Origin: Jannaschia sp. Os4
GTDB taxonomy: Bacteria > Pseudomonadota > Alphaproteobacteria > Rhodobacterales > Rhodobacteraceae
Direction: 5' to 3'
NCBI RefSeq assembly: GCF_016820245.1
Contig: NZ_JAFCAR010000004.1
Coordinates: 372,001-436,000 of the forward strand
Length of the DNA stretch: 64,000 nucleotides
The notes under the pieces were generated by a model. The model searched no databases. It was not told the DNA's origin and was given only the letters and a program-made list of their open reading frames with translations. Shown in pieces: positions 43,222 through 51,128 of this stretch; position 1 is the first letter of the stretch; each line of letters begins with the position of its first letter. The position numbers and the translations under genes were made by a program.

Positions 43222-44055
43222 TCAGGCGGGGGCAAGGCCCGCCGCCCGCACGGCGCGCTCGACCGCCGCCTCCGGAGCGCCCTCCGACGCGGGCGGCGCG
43301 AACGCGCAGACCGTCGGCGCGCCGGGCGCGTCGGGCAGGTGGTAGCAGGCGGAGACGCTGAACGGCCCGACGCCCGAATGGCCCCACGCCCGGCCCACGC
43401 CCCGCATGTCGCCGCACATCGTGCCCAGACCGTAGCGCCCCTCGATCCACGGACGGCCCGGCAGCGGCCCGCACACGCGCAGGCCATCGGTCATCGCGGG
43501 CGCGTCCGCGCCGGTGAGGACCGACCGGACCCACCGCGCCGCCTCCGAGGCCGGGCCGACCAGCGTCCCGTGATAGACCCACGCCGGGTCGTAGCGCACG
43601 TCACCGCCCACCATGCCGCGCAGATCGGCGCGGGTGGTGGCGAGCCGCGTCTCCCGCAGGCCCAACGGGTCCATCAGGTCGCGCACGAGGCGGTCCAGCG
43701 GCGCACGCGCTTCGAGCGCGCGGCGCACCAGCAGGTAGCCCACGTTGGAGTAGGCCCAGCCCGTCCCCGGCGCGAAGAGAGACCCGCGCGTCCGGTCCAG
43801 CATCTCCTCGGCCGTCCACGGCGTCCCGCCCGCCGCTACCGCCGCGCGGTAGTCCGGCCGTGCGCCGTAGTCCGGCACGCCCCCCTCGTGGCGCAGGAGC
43901 TGCCGGACGGTCGGCCGCCCCGGCCAGTCCACCGCCGCGTCGAGGTCGAGGTGACGCAGCGCCAGCGCCGCGATCACGGTCTTGGAGAGGGACCACCAGA
44001 CGCCGAGGCCGTCCTGCCCGGACACCTCTCCATCCCGGAGGACCACGCAGATCAC
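43222..44055 (-). CDS. serine hydrolase of the beta-lactamase/class C family
   Basis: A 277-residue enzyme of the PF00144 family (esterases, D-aminopeptidases and beta-lactamase relatives). The active-site motif SxxK is S22-L-S-K25, the YxN motif is Y102-S-N104, and the third motif is H-S-G near 228. I choose GTG at 44055 because CGGAGGGCGG lies just upstream; the frame is open further but without a ribosome site. With this start there is no signal peptide, so a cytoplasmic esterase or peptidase role is likelier than antibiotic resistance. It is 40 bases upstream of fabF, same strand. Confidence 0.82.
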   Translation of the reverse strand: MICVVLRDGEVSGQDGLGVWWSLSKTVIAALALRHLDLDAAVDWPGRPTVRQLLRHEGGVPDYGARPDYRAAVAAGGTPWTAEEMLDRTRGSLFAPGTGWAYSNVGYLLVRRALEARAPLDRLVRDLMDPLGLRETRLATTRADLRGMVGGDVRYDPAWVYHGTLVGPASEAARWVRSVLTGADAPAMTDGLRVCGPLPGRPWIEGRYGLGTMCGDMRGVGRAWGHSGVGPFSVSACYHLPDAPGAPTVCAFAPPASEGAPEAAVERAVRAAGLAPA

Positions 44056-44277
44056 GACCGCCCTCCGAACGACGCACCCGCGCGGTGCGCGAGCGCCAGC
44101 GAGCCGCGCATCGCCGGGCCGTCCCCCGGCACGGCGATTGGTCCGTCGTGGGCGAGACGCGGAGGCGTCGTGCAGGGGTGAGGGATGAACCACGTCGCGG
44201 AGACGATAGATCGCCGCGCCACGGCCCCGCGATGCGCTCCCGCCCCGCGCAGGGCGGGGGTCACCCCGCCGCCCGCC

Positions 44278-45054
44278 TCACCGCCCCTCGAACTGCGCCG
44301 GCCGCTTCTCGAGGAAGGCCAGCACGCCCTCCTTGAAGTCCCGTGACTTCCCCGCCTCGCCCTGCAGCTTGGCCTCCAAGGCCAGCTGCTGCGACAGCGA
44401 GTTCTCGTAGGATCCCCGGATCGCCTTCTTGATGTTGCGGTAGGCCACCGTCGGCCCCATCGCCAGCCGCGCGGCGCGCCCCTGCCAGTGCGCCTCGAAC
44501 CCGTCGTCGGGCACGGCCTCCCAGATCATGCCCCAGTCGCTCGCCTGCCGGGCCGTGACCGGCTCGGCGAAGAGAGCGGCGCCCATCGCCTTGGCCACCC
44601 CCATCTGCCGCGGCAGCCAGTAGGTGCCGCCCGCGTCGGGGATCAGGCCGATCCGCGCGAAGGCCTGGAGGAACAACGCCGACTCGGCGGCGATCACCAC
44701 GTCGGCGGCCAGCGCGAGGTTCGCCCCCGCCCCGGCCGCCGGGCCGTTCACGGCGGAGATGGTCGGGATGGCGCAGTCGAACAGCGCCATGAGCATCGGC
44801 TCGTACTCCTCGCGCAGCGTCCGCTCGAGGTTCAGGTTGCCCGCGTTCACCCGGTCGCCGAGGTCCTGCCCCGAGCAGAAGGCGCGGCCCTTGCCCGTCA
44901 TGACGAGGACGCGCGCCTGCTTCTCCGCCTCGCCGGTGGCGTGCAGGATCTCGGCGCGCATCTGGGTGTTCAGCGCGTTCATCACCTCGGGGCGGGCGAG
45001 CTGCAGGACGGCAACGCCGTCGCGGATGGTCAGATTGATCGTCTCGTAGTCCAT
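44278..45054 (-). CDS. enoyl-CoA hydratase/isomerase, PaaG-like
   Basis: A 258-residue crotonase-family enzyme. Oxyanion-hole regions are F-C-S-G-Q-D-L near 63-69 and N-G-P-A-A-G-A-G-A-N near 105-114; the active-site acid segment is I-P-D-A-G-G-T. The whole pattern, including F-E-K-R-P-A-Q-F-like F-L-E-K-R-P-A-Q-F at the C-terminus, resembles PaaG, which isomerises 1,2-epoxyphenylacetyl-CoA. No other phenylacetate gene is nearby, so it may act more generally in acyl-CoA breakdown. GGAGG precedes the start at 45054. Confidence 0.85.
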   Translation of the reverse strand: MDYETINLTIRDGVAVLQLARPEVMNALNTQMRAEILHATGEAEKQARVLVMTGKGRAFCSGQDLGDRVNAGNLNLERTLREEYEPMLMALFDCAIPTISAVNGPAAGAGANLALAADVVIAAESALFLQAFARIGLIPDAGGTYWLPRQMGVAKAMGAALFAEPVTARQASDWGMIWEAVPDDGFEAHWQGRAARLAMGPTVAYRNIKKAIRGSYENSLSQQLALEAKLQGEAGKSRDFKEGVLAFLEKRPAQFEGR

Positions 45055-45082
45055 GGCGCCCTCCGGGGTGTCGCCGCGCACC

Positions 45083-45607
45083 CTAGGGCGGGGCCGTGCC
45101 GCGCGAAAGGTCGGCGACGGCGCGGATCAGGCGACGCTGCGTCGGATCGGGGCGGCGCTCGACGCGGCGGTATCCGGTGCCGTCCCGCTCCCGCGACAGC
45201 ATCCCCTCGCCGACCATCTCGCGGCGCGCCTGCGCGGCGTCGCGCATGGTCATCATCCCGTGCAGCAGGGCCGAGACCTCGATCTCGTCCATCTCCGCGC
45301 CGGCGGGCAGCCGCGCCCAGAGCGGCCACAGGCACAGGAGCCGCAGGCCCCGCTGCGCGGGCCAGCCGGTCAGCCGCCCGTCGCGGTCGAACCGCGCAGC
45401 GGCGCGGCGCACGGCGCGCAGGTCCGGCGGGGCCTCGGCCCCGGCCGCGCCGGTGGCGGCGCGCAGGTGCTGGAAGTTGGCGTAGCCCGCCGCGCGGGCC
45501 ACGGCGTTCAGGGTCGTCTGGTGGGACGCGTCCGTCGGGAGGGCCGCGCGCAGGGCGCGGCTGAACCGGCTGACGTCCTCCACCACGAGGGGGATCGCCT
45601 CTCGCAT
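45083..45607 (-). CDS. DUF2087-family protein
   Basis: A 174-residue protein with a DUF2087-like domain in its second half: G-W-P-A-Q-R-G-L-R-L-L, then D-E-I-E-V-S-A-L-L-H, then R-R-E-M-V-G-E-G-M-L and G-T-G-Y-R-R. The pattern is winged-helix-like and occurs in small bacterial regulators, but DNA binding is unproven. The N-terminal 60 residues form a helical region (A-R-A-A-G-Y-A-N-F-Q-H-L). It lies 28 bases upstream of the PaaG-like gene on the same strand and might regulate it, which is inference. Confidence 0.75.
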   Translation of the reverse strand: MREAIPLVVEDVSRFSRALRAALPTDASHQTTLNAVARAAGYANFQHLRAATGAAGAEAPPDLRAVRRAAARFDRDGRLTGWPAQRGLRLLCLWPLWARLPAGAEMDEIEVSALLHGMMTMRDAAQARREMVGEGMLSRERDGTGYRRVERRPDPTQRRLIRAVADLSRGTAPP

Positions 45608-45778
45608 GGTGCTCGCTCCGATGTCGTCGCGCGTGGTCCAATGGACCGGGATGGCCGCCCCTGCCCCTCCGCGCGGATGCGGATCGAGGATGTGGTCGTC
45701 GCGGCAGGTTCAGCGAGGGGCGATGGCCCCGGCGGCGCCTCGGAGAGCTGCGGTCCGTGGACATCGGCGTCGCATGGC

Positions 45779-45808
45779 GGGGGCCGGACCGCAAGCGGCC
45801 CGGCCCCC
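45779..45808 (-). terminator. hairpin downstream of the sugar-binding protein gene
   Basis: GGGGGCCGGACCGC and GCGGCCCGGCCCCC form a 14-bp stem with one mismatch and an AA loop, 15-44 bases beyond the stop of the sugar-binding protein gene. It is a strong terminator-like structure; no T run follows on the minus strand. Confidence 0.6.
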
Positions 45809-45822
45809 ATGTCGCGGCGGGG

Positions 45823-46854
45823 TCAGCCCCAGCAGAGGTCCTGCCCCTCCTCCACGGAGATCGACTCGACCCCGTCCACCGGCTCGGCGGCCACGAGCGC
45901 GACGCCCGTGTCGGTGAACTCCTTGCCCTCCGTCGGCTCGGGCAGGGTGCCGTCCGTCGCGAACTGCGCGATGGCCTCGATCCCGAGGCTGGCCATCAGC
46001 AGCGGATACTGCTGCGAGGTCGCGGCGATCACGCCGTCGGCGACGTTCTGGACGCCGGGGCAGCCGCCGTCGACGGACAGGATCATCACGTCGTTCTCGC
46101 GTCCCACCGCCGTCAGCGCCTCGTAGGCGCCCGCCGCGGCCGGCTCGTTGATCGTGTAGACGACGTCGATGTCCGGGTCGGCGGCGAGGCAGTTCTCCAT
46201 CGCGGTGCGGCCGCCCTCCTCGTTGCCCGCGGTCACCTCGTTGCAGATGATGCGCGGGTCGTCCTCGTCGCCCCAGCGGCTGGCGTCGCCGGTGTCGATC
46301 CCGAACCCGTCGAGGAAACCTTGGTCGCGCAGCACGCCCACGGTGGGCTGGCTGATGGCGAGGTCGAGCATCGCGATCTTGGCGTCCGCCGCCGCGTCGC
46401 CCATCGCCGCCGCCGCGTACTGCCCGATCAGCTGCCCGGCGAGGAAGTTGTCCGTGGCGAAGGTCGCGTCCGCCGCGTCGATCGGGTTCAGGGGCGTGTC
46501 CAAGGCGATCACGAGGATGCCCGCCTCGCGCGCCTGCTCGACGGGGTCGACGATGGCGGCGGTGTCGGACGCGGTGATCAGGATGCCCGACGCTCCGTTG
46601 GCGATGCAGGTCTCGATGGCCGCGACCTGCGCCTCGTGGTCGCCGTCGACCTGGCCCGCGTAGGAGTTCAGCTCGATCCCGAGCTCGTCGGCCTTGGCCT
46701 GCGCGCCCTCCCTCATCTTGACGAAGAACGGGTTGGTGTCCGTCTTGGTGATGAGGCACGCGCTCGTCCCCTCCGGCGCGGAATGGCCGTCGGCCCACGC
46801 CATCCCCGAGGTGGCGAGAACGGCGAGCGCGGTCCCGGTCAGCAGCTTGGTCAT
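45823..46854 (-). CDS. sugar ABC transporter periplasmic-binding protein (FrcB-like)
   Basis: A 343-residue periplasmic protein with signal peptide 1-21 (ending G-M-A-W-A). It is a ribose-type binding protein: the N-terminal [12 protein letters not shown], a central D-T-P-L-N-P-I-D and C-terminal [10 protein letters not shown]. The series closely resembles FrcB-type fructose/ribose/mannose binders as I remember them. Its permease and ATPase genes are not in this window, and the gene is followed by a terminator-like hairpin. It is divergent from the uraH-ux genes with 125 bases between. Confidence 0.86.
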   Translation of the reverse strand: MTKLLTGTALAVLATSGMAWADGHSAPEGTSACLITKTDTNPFFVKMREGAQAKADELGIELNSYAGQVDGDHEAQVAAIETCIANGASGILITASDTAAIVDPVEQAREAGILVIALDTPLNPIDAADATFATDNFLAGQLIGQYAAAAMGDAAADAKIAMLDLAISQPTVGVLRDQGFLDGFGIDTGDASRWGDEDDPRIICNEVTAGNEEGGRTAMENCLAADPDIDVVYTINEPAAAGAYEALTAVGRENDVMILSVDGGCPGVQNVADGVIAATSQQYPLLMASLGIEAIAQFATDGTLPEPTEGKEFTDTGVALVAAEPVDGVESISVEEGQDLCWG

Positions 46855-46979
46855 GTCGATCCTCCCTTAGGCGTCCCCTCTCCATGGGGACGGGCCAGGT
46901 TGGGCATGGCACCCGTCCCGCGTCAAAGGTTTCCTCGCCGCGGGCCGGACGCTAGGCGTGGCGCGGAGGGAGGACCGAG

Positions 46980-47324
46980 ATGGCCGGATACCTGACGACC
47001 CACGTGCTCGACACCGCCGCGGGGCGGCCCGCGCACGGCCTGCGGATCACGCTCGACCGCGTGGAGGGCGAGGCCCGCACCCGGCTCGGCGAGGCCACCA
47101 CCAACGCCGACGGGCGGACCGACGGCCCGATCCTGCCCGAGGGGGGCTTCACGCCCGGCACCTACGAGCTGGCGTTCCACGCGGGCGACTACCTCCGCGC
47201 CCGGGGCGCGCCCGACGCCTTCCTCGACGTGGTGCCGATCCGCTTCACGATGGCCGAGGCGGCGCACTACCACGTCCCGCTCCTGCTCTCGCCCTTCGGC
47301 TACTCGACCTACCGAGGGTCGTAG
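46980..47324 (+). CDS. uraH: 5-hydroxyisourate hydrolase (transthyretin-like)
   Basis: A 114-residue enzyme hydrolysing 5-hydroxyisourate in urate breakdown. Signature regions are [14 protein letters not shown] at 5-18 and the C-terminal Y-S-T-Y-R-G-S, the standard HIU-hydrolase ends. The stop is immediately followed by the GTG start of uxaC, so it heads the hexuronate genes. No other purine-catabolism gene is in the window, which makes the position unusual. Confidence 0.93.
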   Translation: MAGYLTTHVLDTAAGRPAHGLRITLDRVEGEARTRLGEATTNADGRTDGPILPEGGFTPGTYELAFHAGDYLRARGAPDAFLDVVPIRFTMAEAAHYHVPLLLSPFGYSTYRGS

Positions 47325-48707
47325 GTGCTCCACCCCGACCGCCTGCTGCCGCCGGACCCGGCGACGCGCGCCGTCGCACGCGACCTTCTCGCGGGGGTCC
47401 AGTCCCTCCCCCTCGTCTGCCCCCACGGCCATACCGACCCCCGCTGGTGGGGCGAGGATCCGGCCTTCCCCGACGCGGCCGAGCTGCTCGTGATCCCCGA
47501 CCACTACGTGGTGCGGATGCTCGTCTCGCAGGGCGTTCCGTTCGAGGCCTTGGGCATCGGCATGGGCGCCGAGACCGACCGCCGCGCCGTCTGGCGCACG
47601 TTCGCGTCGCACTACCCCCTCTTCCGCGGCACCCCGTCGCGGATGTGGATCGACCACGCCCTGTCGGAGGTGTTCGGCCTCCGCGAACGGCCCTCCGCCG
47701 CCAACGCGGACGCGCAGTTCGACGCCATCGGCGAGATGCTCGCGACGCCCGCGTTCCGCCCCCGCGCGCTCTACGACCGCTTCGGGATCGAGGTCATCGC
47801 CACCACGGACGACGCGCTGTCGGACCTCCGCCACCATGAGCATGCGCAGGGCTGGCACGGTCGCGTGATCCCCACCTACCGGCCCGACGCCGTGACCGAC
47901 CCGGAGGCGGAGGGCTATGCGGAGAACGTCGAGCGCCTCGGCGACCTCACGGGGGAGGACGCGACCTCGTGGCGCGGCTACCTCGCCGCGCACCGGAGGC
48001 GGCGTCTGTGGTTCAGCGACCGCGGCGCCACCGCGACGGATCACGGGCACCCCACCGCCGCCACTCTGGACCTCGAGGAGGCTCAGGCCTCCGCCCTGTT
48101 CCAGCGCGCGTTGCGGGGCCATGCCGACGCGTCCGAGGCGGAGGCGCTCCGCGCCCAGATGCTCACGGAGTTCGCGCGCATGTCGCTCGACGACGGCTTG
48201 GTGATGCAGCTCCACGCCGGATCGCGCCGGAACCACAGCCGCGGCGTGCTGCGGCGGTACGGCCGCGACCGGGGCTTCGACATCCCCGCGCGCACGGACT
48301 GGGTCGGCGGGCTCCGCCCGCTGCTGAACGCGGTGGGGATGGACCCGCGCCTCACCCTCATCCTGTTCACCCTCGACGAGAGCAGCTACGCGCGCGAGCT
48401 CGCCCCCCTCGCGGGCGCCTACCCCTGCCTCCGGCTCGGGCCGCCGTGGTGGTTCCACGACAGCCCCGAGGGGATGCGCCGCTTCCGCGAGCAGGCACTC
48501 GAGACGGCGGGGTTCGAGAACACCGCTGGCTTCAACGACGACACCCGCGCCCTGCCATCCATCCCGGCGCGCCACGACGTCGCCCGGCGGGTGGACTGCG
48601 CGATGCTGGCCGAGCTGGTCACCACCCACCGGCTCGACGAGGCCGAGGCGCACGCCATCGCGCCCCGCCTCGCCGTGGGCCTCGCGCGGGAGGCGTACAG
48701 GCTGTGA
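47325..48707 (+). CDS. uxaC: glucuronate isomerase
   Basis: A 460-residue amidohydrolase-fold isomerase converting D-glucuronate to D-fructuronate (or galacturonate to tagaturonate). The N-terminal motif C-P-H-G-H-T-D-P-R-W-W is present near 32-42, and the family's F-H-D-S-P-E-G-M-R-R-F near 377-387. The start is GTG at 47325, directly after the uraH stop, with GAGG about ten bases upstream. The stop overlaps uxuA by GTGA. It begins the hexuronate pathway completed here by uxuB and uxuA. Confidence 0.94.
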   Translation: MLHPDRLLPPDPATRAVARDLLAGVQSLPLVCPHGHTDPRWWGEDPAFPDAAELLVIPDHYVVRMLVSQGVPFEALGIGMGAETDRRAVWRTFASHYPLFRGTPSRMWIDHALSEVFGLRERPSAANADAQFDAIGEMLATPAFRPRALYDRFGIEVIATTDDALSDLRHHEHAQGWHGRVIPTYRPDAVTDPEAEGYAENVERLGDLTGEDATSWRGYLAAHRRRRLWFSDRGATATDHGHPTAATLDLEEAQASALFQRALRGHADASEAEALRAQMLTEFARMSLDDGLVMQLHAGSRRNHSRGVLRRYGRDRGFDIPARTDWVGGLRPLLNAVGMDPRLTLILFTLDESSYARELAPLAGAYPCLRLGPPWWFHDSPEGMRRFREQALETAGFENTAGFNDDTRALPSIPARHDVARRVDCAMLAELVTTHRLDEAEAHAIAPRLAVGLAREAYRL

Positions 48708-49849
48708 TCCCCACGTGGCGCTGGTTCGGCCCCGAGGACGCCGTGTCGCTGTCGATGGTCCGCCAAGCGGGGGCCACGGGCGTCGTGACCGCCCTCTACG
48801 ACGTCCCCCCCGGCACCGTCTGGACGCGAACGGCCATCGCCGCGCGGAAGGCCGCGATCGAGGCCGCGGGCCTGAGGTGGGAGGTGGTCGAGTCCCTCCC
48901 CGTGTCCGAGGCCATCAAGACCGGCGCGGCGCAGGCCGAGGCCCATCTCGACGCCTACCGCGCCTCGCTCCGCAACCTGCACGCCGAGGGGCTGCGGGTG
49001 GTCTGCTACAACCTCATGCCGGTGATCGACTGGACCCGCACCGACCTCGACTGGCGCACGCCCACGGGGGCCTCCGCGCTGCGCTACGACCGGCTCGACC
49101 TCGCCGCCTTCGACGCGCACGTCCTGCGCCGCCCGGACGCCGCGCGCTCCGAGGAGATCGACGCCCGCGCCCATGGTTGGGACGAGGCGCGCCGAGACGC
49201 GATCACGCGCACCATCCTCGCGGGCCTGCCCGGCGCCGTGGAGGGCTGGACCCTCGACGCCTTCCGCGCCCGGCGCGACGCCTATGACGGCGCGGACGCG
49301 CTGCGCGCGAACGCCGCCCGCTTCCTGCGCGCCGTGATCCCCATGGCCGAGGAGCTGGGGATTCGCCTCTGCTGCCATCCGGACGATCCGCCTTGGCCCG
49401 TCCTCGGCCTGCCGCGCATCGTCTCGACCGAGGCCGACTACGCCGCCCTCCTCGCCGTGGCCCCGTCGCCTGCCAACGGGATCACCTTCTGCACCGGCTC
49501 GCTCGGCGCGCGCCCGGACGTCGACCTCCCCGGCATGATGGAGCGCCTCGGCGCGCAGGTGCACTTCCTGCACCTCCGCAACGTCGCCCGCGAGGAGGGC
49601 ACCGTCCCCGGCTCCTTCCACGAGGCCGACCACCTCGACGGCTCCACGGACATGGTGGCCGTCGTCCGCGCCGTGCTCGCCGAGGAGGCCCGCCGCCGTG
49701 CCGAAGGCCGCGCCGACGCCGCGATCCCCATGCGCCCCGACCACGGGCACCGCATCGGGCCCGACACCGGGGGCGCGCCGGGCTATCCCTACATCGGCCG
49801 CCTGCGGGGCCTCGCGGAACTGCGCGGGGTGGAAGCCGCATGCCGCTGA
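48704..49849 (+). CDS. uxuA: mannonate dehydratase
   Basis: A 381-residue TIM-barrel enzyme dehydrating D-mannonate to 2-keto-3-deoxygluconate. Seen: W-R-W-F-G-P-E-D at the start, V-C-Y-N-L-M-P-V-I-D-W-T near 103-113, C-C-H-P-D-D-P near 224-230 and the C-terminal R-P-D-H-G-H-R, all typical of UxuA and its metal site. Start GTG overlaps uxaC; the stop lies ten bases inside uxuB. Confidence 0.95.
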   Translation: MIPTWRWFGPEDAVSLSMVRQAGATGVVTALYDVPPGTVWTRTAIAARKAAIEAAGLRWEVVESLPVSEAIKTGAAQAEAHLDAYRASLRNLHAEGLRVVCYNLMPVIDWTRTDLDWRTPTGASALRYDRLDLAAFDAHVLRRPDAARSEEIDARAHGWDEARRDAITRTILAGLPGAVEGWTLDAFRARRDAYDGADALRANAARFLRAVIPMAEELGIRLCCHPDDPPWPVLGLPRIVSTEADYAALLAVAPSPANGITFCTGSLGARPDVDLPGMMERLGAQVHFLHLRNVAREEGTVPGSFHEADHLDGSTDMVAVVRAVLAEEARRRAEGRADAAIPMRPDHGHRIGPDTGGAPGYPYIGRLRGLAELRGVEAACR

Positions 49850-51078
49850 TCCTCCATCTCGGGCTGGGCGCGTTCCACCGGGCCCACCAAGCCGACTACG
49901 TGCAGGACGCCGAGGGCTGGTCCATCGAGGCGGTCTCCACGCGCGACCCGACCCTTGCCGACGGGCTCGCGGCGCGAGGGCATCGCTACACCCTCACGGA
50001 GCGCCACCCCGACGGCCCCCGCGCCAAGACCATCGACGCGATCGTCCGCACCCACGCGCTGACCCGCGACCGCGGCGCGGTCCTTTCCCGCCTCGCCGAT
50101 CCCGAGATCGCCCTCGTGACCCTCACGGTGACCGAGAAGGGCTACGGCGCGGACCTGTCCGCCCGCGCGCTCGACGCCGCCGACCCCGCTGTCGCGTCCG
50201 ACCTGCGCGACGGCGGCACCCGCTCCGTCCCGGGCCTGCTCGCCGCGGGCCTCGCCCGTCGGGCGACGCCCCTCACGATCGCCTCCTGCGACAACCTCCC
50301 CGCGAACGGGCGGCTCCTCGAATCCCTCGTCCGCGAGATGGCCGAGGCGCGCGGCACCCCCGTGGACGCGCATTTCCCCTCGACCATGGTCGATCGCATC
50401 ACCCCCGCGCCCCCGCGCGGAAGCGTCGACGTCGAGACCGAGCCCTTCCGCCAGTGGGTGATCGAGCGCGCGCCCGGCCTGCCCCCCGGCCCCGAGATCG
50501 TCGACGACGTCGCCCCGTGGGAGGACGCCAAGCTCCGAATGCTCAACGGCGCGCACTCGCTGATCGCCCATCTCGGCCTCTGCGCCGGGCTCCCGGCGGT
50601 CCGGGACGTCGTGGCGGCCCACCGCGCGGTCGTCTCCACCCACATGGACGCCGCCGCGCGCACCCTGACGGGCGGCCCCGACCCGGTGGCCTACCGGGAT
50701 GCGCTGCTCGACCGCTTCTCCAATCCGGCCATCGACCACCGGTGCCTCCAGATCGCCGCAGACGGATCGCAGAAGCTTCCCCAACGCCTCCTCGCGCCCC
50801 TCGGCGAGGCGGCGGACCGGGGGCACCCGCTCGGCACCTATGCCCTCGCCGTCGCGGCCTTCGTCCGCGCGTGGCGCGAGCACAAGATCGCCGATCCCCA
50901 CGCAGGTGCGCTCCGGGCCGCCGCACGGTCGGACGACCCGCTCGCAGCCCTCGCCGCCCTGCCCGGCCTCGCCCGCCGCGAGACGCTGGCCCGCCCGGTG
51001 GTGGCGGAAGCCGTCCGCACCAGCCTCGCCGCGTTCCGCCACGGCCCCGAGGCCGCCGCGCGCGCCGCCCTCGCCTGA
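49840..51078 (+). CDS. uxuB: fructuronate reductase (mannitol dehydrogenase family)
   Basis: A 412-residue NAD-linked oxidoreductase reducing fructuronate to mannonate. The nucleotide turn is H-L-G-L-G-A-F-H-R-A-H at about 6-16, and the catalytic helix has K-L-R-M-L-N-G-A-H-S near 230. The length fits the short form of the family. It ends the uraH-uxaC-uxuA-uxuB unit. KDG kinase and aldolase genes are not adjacent, and no UxuR/ExuR-type regulator is in the window. Confidence 0.9.
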   Translation: MPLILHLGLGAFHRAHQADYVQDAEGWSIEAVSTRDPTLADGLAARGHRYTLTERHPDGPRAKTIDAIVRTHALTRDRGAVLSRLADPEIALVTLTVTEKGYGADLSARALDAADPAVASDLRDGGTRSVPGLLAAGLARRATPLTIASCDNLPANGRLLESLVREMAEARGTPVDAHFPSTMVDRITPAPPRGSVDVETEPFRQWVIERAPGLPPGPEIVDDVAPWEDAKLRMLNGAHSLIAHLGLCAGLPAVRDVVAAHRAVVSTHMDAAARTLTGGPDPVAYRDALLDRFSNPAIDHRCLQIAADGSQKLPQRLLAPLGEAADRGHPLGTYALAVAAFVRAWREHKIADPHAGALRAAARSDDPLAALAALPGLARRETLARPVVAEAVRTSLAAFRHGPEAAARAALA

Positions 51079-51086
51079 AACGCGAA

Positions 51087-51107
51087 GCGGCCCCACGAGG
51101 GGGCCGC
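51087..51107. terminator. bidirectional terminator between uxuB and rne
   Basis: GCGGCCCC (51087-51094) and GGGGCCGC (51100-51107) form an 8-bp stem with an ACGAG loop. It lies between convergent stops at 51078 and 51129. Confidence 0.65.
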
Positions 51108-51128
51108 CGCGTCGTCATCCGCGTGCCG

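Noticed and set aside
40293..43361. Long plus-strand open frame opposite mltG and fabF
   Set aside because: Antisense shadow with biased composition; mltG and fabF are clear on the other strand.
43222..44055. Antibiotic-resistance beta-lactamase
   Set aside because: The SxxK and YxN motifs are shared by many esterases and peptidases, and the supported start leaves no signal peptide.
44052..44264. 70-codon minus-strand frame ending in a GTGA overlap with the serine hydrolase start
   Set aside because: The overlap is suggestive, but there is no ribosome site, no recognisable domain and arginine/alanine-rich composition. Left as unannotated sequence.
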